Part shown: positions 3,903 to 5,523 of the stretch, piece by piece
Layout: every line of letters begins with the position of its first letter
Numbering within the stretch: position 1 is the stretch's first letter
Origin: DATJBC01 sp035515515
GTDB lineage: Bacteria; Actinomycetota; Acidimicrobiia; Acidimicrobiales; UBA8190
Direction: 5' to 3'
DNA: 5,523 nt
Assembly (NCBI GenBank): GCA_035515515.1
Contig: DATJBC010000105.1
Location: 1-5,523, forward strand
Made by a program: the position numbers and the translations under genes
Notes under the pieces: model-generated
What the model was told of the DNA's origin: nothing
Seen by the model: only the letters and a program-made list of their open reading frames with translations
The model's database searches: none

Positions 3903-4813
3903 GGCCTGGCCCCGGCCCGGGTGGCCGTGCGCCAGCCGAGGGCACCGGCCCCCACGAGCGGCCCGGCCGGGCCCAGCGCGCTGGGCACGACGCACGCCCC
4001 GGCGGAGAACGACAGGCGGGCCCGGGCGCGCAGCTCGTCGTTGGCGGCGGCGAAGAACGGCGCACCGAAGCCGAGCGCCACCGACCCGCCCACCACGGCG
4101 AGTTCGACGTCGAGGAGGTTGCACGCCGAGGCCACCGCCCGCCCCACGAGGGTGCCGGCGCGGGCCACCTCGGTCCCGGGGGCCTCGGCCGCCGGCCGGC
4201 CGGTCCTCGCCGCGATGGCGGTGCCCGACGCCTCGGCCTCCAGGCAGCCCTGCCCGCCGCACGCGCACCGTCGGCCGTCGGGCTCCACGATCACATGCCC
4301 GATGTGGCCGGCGTTGCCCGAGGCGCCGTCCACCACGTGCCCGCCCAGGACGATGCCACCGCCCACGCCGGTGGAGACCACCATGGCGATGTAGTCGCCA
4401 CGACCGCGCGCCGCGCCGGTCCAGCCCTCCCCCAGGGCGAGCGCCTTGGCGTCGTTGTCCAGCGTCACCGCCACGCCGGTGTGCGCGGCCAGGCGCGCCA
4501 CCAGGGGGAAGTCGCGCCACGCCGGGATGTTGAGGGGCGACACCGTCCCCGCGCCCAGGTCCATGGGCCCGCCGCACCCGACGCCGCAGGCCACCACGGT
4601 GGCGCGGGCGGCGTCGTCGTGGTCCGCTCCCCCGGCCGGCGCGCCGCGCCCCAGGACGTCGTCGACCAGGTCGGCCAGCACCCCGAAGAGGGTCTCGGGG
4701 TCGGACGTGTCCGGCGTCGGTACCCGACGCGCCCGCTGCAGGGATCCGGACGGGCTGACCAGGCCCGCCGCCAGCTTGGTCCCCCCCACGTCGACGGCCA
4801 GGCACGCCTCCAC
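3899..4813 (-). CDS. ROK-family sugar kinase (glucokinase or N-acetylmannosamine kinase-like)
   Basis: This 304-residue cytosolic kinase transfers phosphate from ATP to a hexose or N-acetylhexosamine. All ROK landmarks are present: the phosphate loop D-V-G-G-T-K (8-13), the catalytic-aspartate segment L-D-N-D-A-K (118-123, D121), S-T-G-V-G-G-G-I (147-154), the zinc-site histidine in G-H-I-G-H (169-173, H173), and C-A-C-G-G-Q-G-C-L-E (183-192) with C183, C185 and C190 as zinc ligands. There is no N-terminal helix-turn-helix, so it is a kinase and not a ROK repressor. Most glucokinases have G-E-x-G-H. The G-H-I-G-H here is what I recall for E. coli NanK, so the substrate may be ManNAc or a related sugar. 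The GTG start (4813) is 9 nt after a TAGGGT box. Annotation pipelines would probably say glucokinase. It overlaps the small-protein gene by 4 nt. Confidence 0.93.
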   Translation of the reverse strand: MEACLAVDVGGTKLAAGLVSPSGSLQRARRVPTPDTSDPETLFGVLADLVDDVLGRGAPAGGADHDDAARATVVACGVGCGGPMDLGAGTVSPLNIPAWRDFPLVARLAAHTGVAVTLDNDAKALALGEGWTGAARGRGDYIAMVVSTGVGGGIVLGGHVVDGASGNAGHIGHVIVEPDGRRCACGGQGCLEAEASGTAIAARTGRPAAEAPGTEVARAGTLVGRAVASACNLLDVELAVVGGSVALGFGAPFFAAANDELRARARLSFSAGACVVPSALGPAGPLVGAGALGWRTATRAGARP

Positions 4814-4822
4814 CGGGACCGC

Positions 4823-4828
4823 ACCCTA
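4823..4828 (-). promoter_or_regulatory. Candidate -10 box for the ROK kinase operon
   Basis: On the minus strand TAGGGT is followed by 9 nt and then the GTG at 4813, implying a leader of only a few bases. No Shine-Dalgarno fits in that space. No recognisable -35 is present. Confidence 0.38.
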
Positions 4829-4904
4829 TCCCCGGGCGACGCGGGCTCCGCCGACCCCGAGGGCGCGCCGGGCCGTGGCGAGGGGGCCGCGCGGGAGAGG
4901 TGGT

Positions 4905-4933
4905 GGGCGCGCCGGGAGCGGACCGCCGCGCCC
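4905..4933 (-). terminator. Possible hairpin downstream of the DUF3040 gene
   Basis: GGGCGCG (4905-4911) and CGCGCCC (4927-4933) can form a 7-bp stem with a 15-nt loop, starting 7 nt past the DUF3040 stop codon on the minus strand. There is no U-tract. Weak evidence. The remaining bases up to the ROK start show nothing else beyond the -10 box. Confidence 0.25.
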
Positions 4934-4940
4934 GGGACGG

Positions 4941-5315
4941 CTACTTGTTGCGGTGGAAGCGCTCGCGCAGCCAGGTGCGCGTGTCGCTGATGGTGTTGCC
5001 GATCCCCTGGTGGCGCAGGGACCGGCCGATCTCCTCCCAGCCCGCCTTGCCCATGCGGCGCAGGTTGGTCCAGAAGGTCACGAGCGACCCGAACATGATG
5101 AGCACGCCGATGAAGCCCAGGAAGACCGACGTGGTGAAGAACGCCAACATGACGGCCAGGCCCACCACGAACCCCAGGACCGACCACTTGAGGTAGCGGC
5201 CCGCGTAGCGGTACACGCTCTCCGAACGGACGCGGTCCGCGAAGGCCGGGTCCTGCTGATACAGCGCCTGCTCCAGCTCCTGGAGCACGCGCTGCTCATG
5301 CTCGGACAATGGCAC
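4941..5315 (-). CDS. DUF3040 small membrane protein
   Basis: This 124-residue protein has the recognisable DUF3040 opening M-P-L-S-E-H-E-Q (1-8), followed by an acidic amphipathic helix (L-Q-E-L-E-Q-A-L, 11-18) and D-P-A-F (22-25). Two transmembrane helices follow (about 44-62 and 64-82), then a basic cytoplasmic tail (84-124). DUF3040 is essentially restricted to Actinobacteria and, as I recall, often lies beside mraZ and the dcw cluster. Its biochemical role is unknown. The GTG at 5315 was chosen because AAGGGGG ends 5 nt upstream and the family starts at exactly this P-L-S-E-H-E. An upstream in-frame GTG at 5348 would add 11 unlike residues. The gene is driven by a TTGTCT-N17-TAAGAT promoter about 45 nt upstream and stops at TAG (4941). 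Confidence 0.92.
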   Translation of the reverse strand: MPLSEHEQRVLQELEQALYQQDPAFADRVRSESVYRYAGRYLKWSVLGFVVGLAVMLAFFTTSVFLGFIGVLIMFGSLVTFWTNLRRMGKAGWEEIGRSLRHQGIGNTISDTRTWLRERFHRNK

Positions 5316-5360
5316 GCGGACCCCCTTCCAGCCGCCGCACGACCTCACTCGCGCTCAACA

Positions 5361-5389
5361 ATCTTAGGCATCCCGTGATTCCAAGACAA
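5361..5389 (-). promoter_or_regulatory. DUF3040 promoter, TTGTCT-N17-TAAGAT
   Basis: On the minus strand the -35-like TTGTCT (5389-5384) and the -10 TAAGAT (5366-5361) are separated by exactly 17 bp. They sit in the most AT-rich stretch of the window's right end (about 5341-5390). The expected start near 5354 leaves a leader of about 40 nt that contains the AAGGGGG ribosome-binding site. Unlike the neighbouring operons, this is a conventional leadered promoter. Confidence 0.65.
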
Positions 5390-5465
5390 CGGCGCCGGGC
5401 CTGTTCCCGGCCTCCCGAGCGTGGCCCGTGGGCGCCTTCGTCCCTGGTCGCGGTGCCTGCACGGG

Positions 5466-5480
5466 GCGCCGCGGCGGCGC
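5466..5480 (-). terminator. Short hairpin directly after the right-edge gene
   Basis: On the minus strand GCGCCG-CCG-CGGCGC forms a 6-bp all-GC stem with a 3-nt loop beginning right after the TGA at 5483-5481. It has no U-tract. It could stop or pause transcription before the DUF3040 promoter, but chance is possible. Confidence 0.25.
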
Positions 5481-5522
5481 TCACGACGGCGGGCCCTCGG
5501 TGGCCGGGCCCCACTGCGTGTC
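5481..5522 (-). CDS. Possible 3' end of an upstream gene, partial
   Basis: On the minus strand one frame entering from the right edge gives D-T-Q-W-G-P-A-T-E-G-P-P-S and then TGA. All 13 codons end in G or C, matching real genes here, and the orientation agrees with the DUF3040 gene that follows after about 165 nt. The fragment is too short to assign. The stretch from this stop to the DUF3040 start (5316-5480) holds the hairpin and promoter listed and nothing else that I can see. Confidence 0.35.
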   Translation of the reverse strand, partial: DTQWGPATEGPPS

Positions 5523-5523
5523 G

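Noticed and set aside
2541..4394. Very long open frame on the plus strand (617 codons)
   Set aside because: It runs antisense to the LplA-like, HNH, small-protein and ROK genes. The translation is almost entirely R/P/A/G with no recognisable motif, as expected of antisense frames at this GC content.
3591..4805. 404-codon minus-strand frame across the ROK gene
   Set aside because: Only its last 103 codons look like protein. The rest is an arginine/glycine-rich shadow of the kinase in another frame.
5296..5514. 72-codon minus-strand frame over the DUF3040 upstream region
   Set aside because: It crosses the promoter and the ribosome-binding site of DUF3040, its composition is not protein-like, and it ends inside the real gene.

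Overview
The window comes from a very GC-rich actinobacterium. Real genes are nearly saturated with G or C at third codon positions, and GTG starts are common. Four things point the same way: mraZ with its tandem operator, a DUF3040 membrane protein, start codons placed just downstream of TANNNT -10 boxes, and GTGA stop/start overlaps. From memory of gene order, DUF3040 next to mraZ is typical of Actinobacteria, and the mix of genes would suit the Acidimicrobiia. That class assignment is inference.

Layout on the minus strand, right to left: (i) the last 13 codons of an unidentified gene at the right edge; (ii) a DUF3040 membrane protein (4941-5315) behind a good sigma-70-type promoter; (iii) a ROK-family sugar kinase (3899-4813) overlapping by 4 nt a 103-residue conserved-looking protein of unknown function (3591-3902); (iv) an HNH-domain protein (2964-3500) overlapping by 4 nt a divergent lipoate-ligase-fold protein (2197-2967); (v) mraZ (228-680), the first gene of the division and cell wall (dcw) cluster; and (vi) at the left edge the probable first codons of rsmH. 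The only plus-strand genes are a TauE/SafE-type membrane permease (910-1746) and its DUF1634 partner (1743-2180). They run divergently from mraZ and convergently toward the lipoate-ligase-like gene.

The most informative non-coding parts flank mraZ. Upstream, a TTGACC-17 bp-TAAAGT promoter is overlaid by five G(T/G)GG units spaced exactly 10 bp apart, as expected of an MraZ autorepressor operator. The last unit overlaps the mraZ ribosome-binding site. Downstream, the 209-nt mraZ-rsmH leader holds three copies of a 9-bp repeat and a 17-bp inverted repeat whose distal arm contains the presumed rsmH Shine-Dalgarno sequence, so translational control of rsmH is possible.

The TauE, HNH and ROK genes each have a TAGNNT box 6-9 nt before the start codon and no good Shine-Dalgarno, which suggests leaderless or near-leaderless mRNAs. 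Three gene pairs (TauE-DUF1634, HNH-LplA-like, ROK-small protein) are joined by GTGA overlaps. I see no RNA genes, insertion sequences, CRISPR arrays or phage genes. No gene-free stretch exceeds 300 bases. Apart from the regulatory features and some divergent family members, this looks like ordinary chromosomal core sequence.
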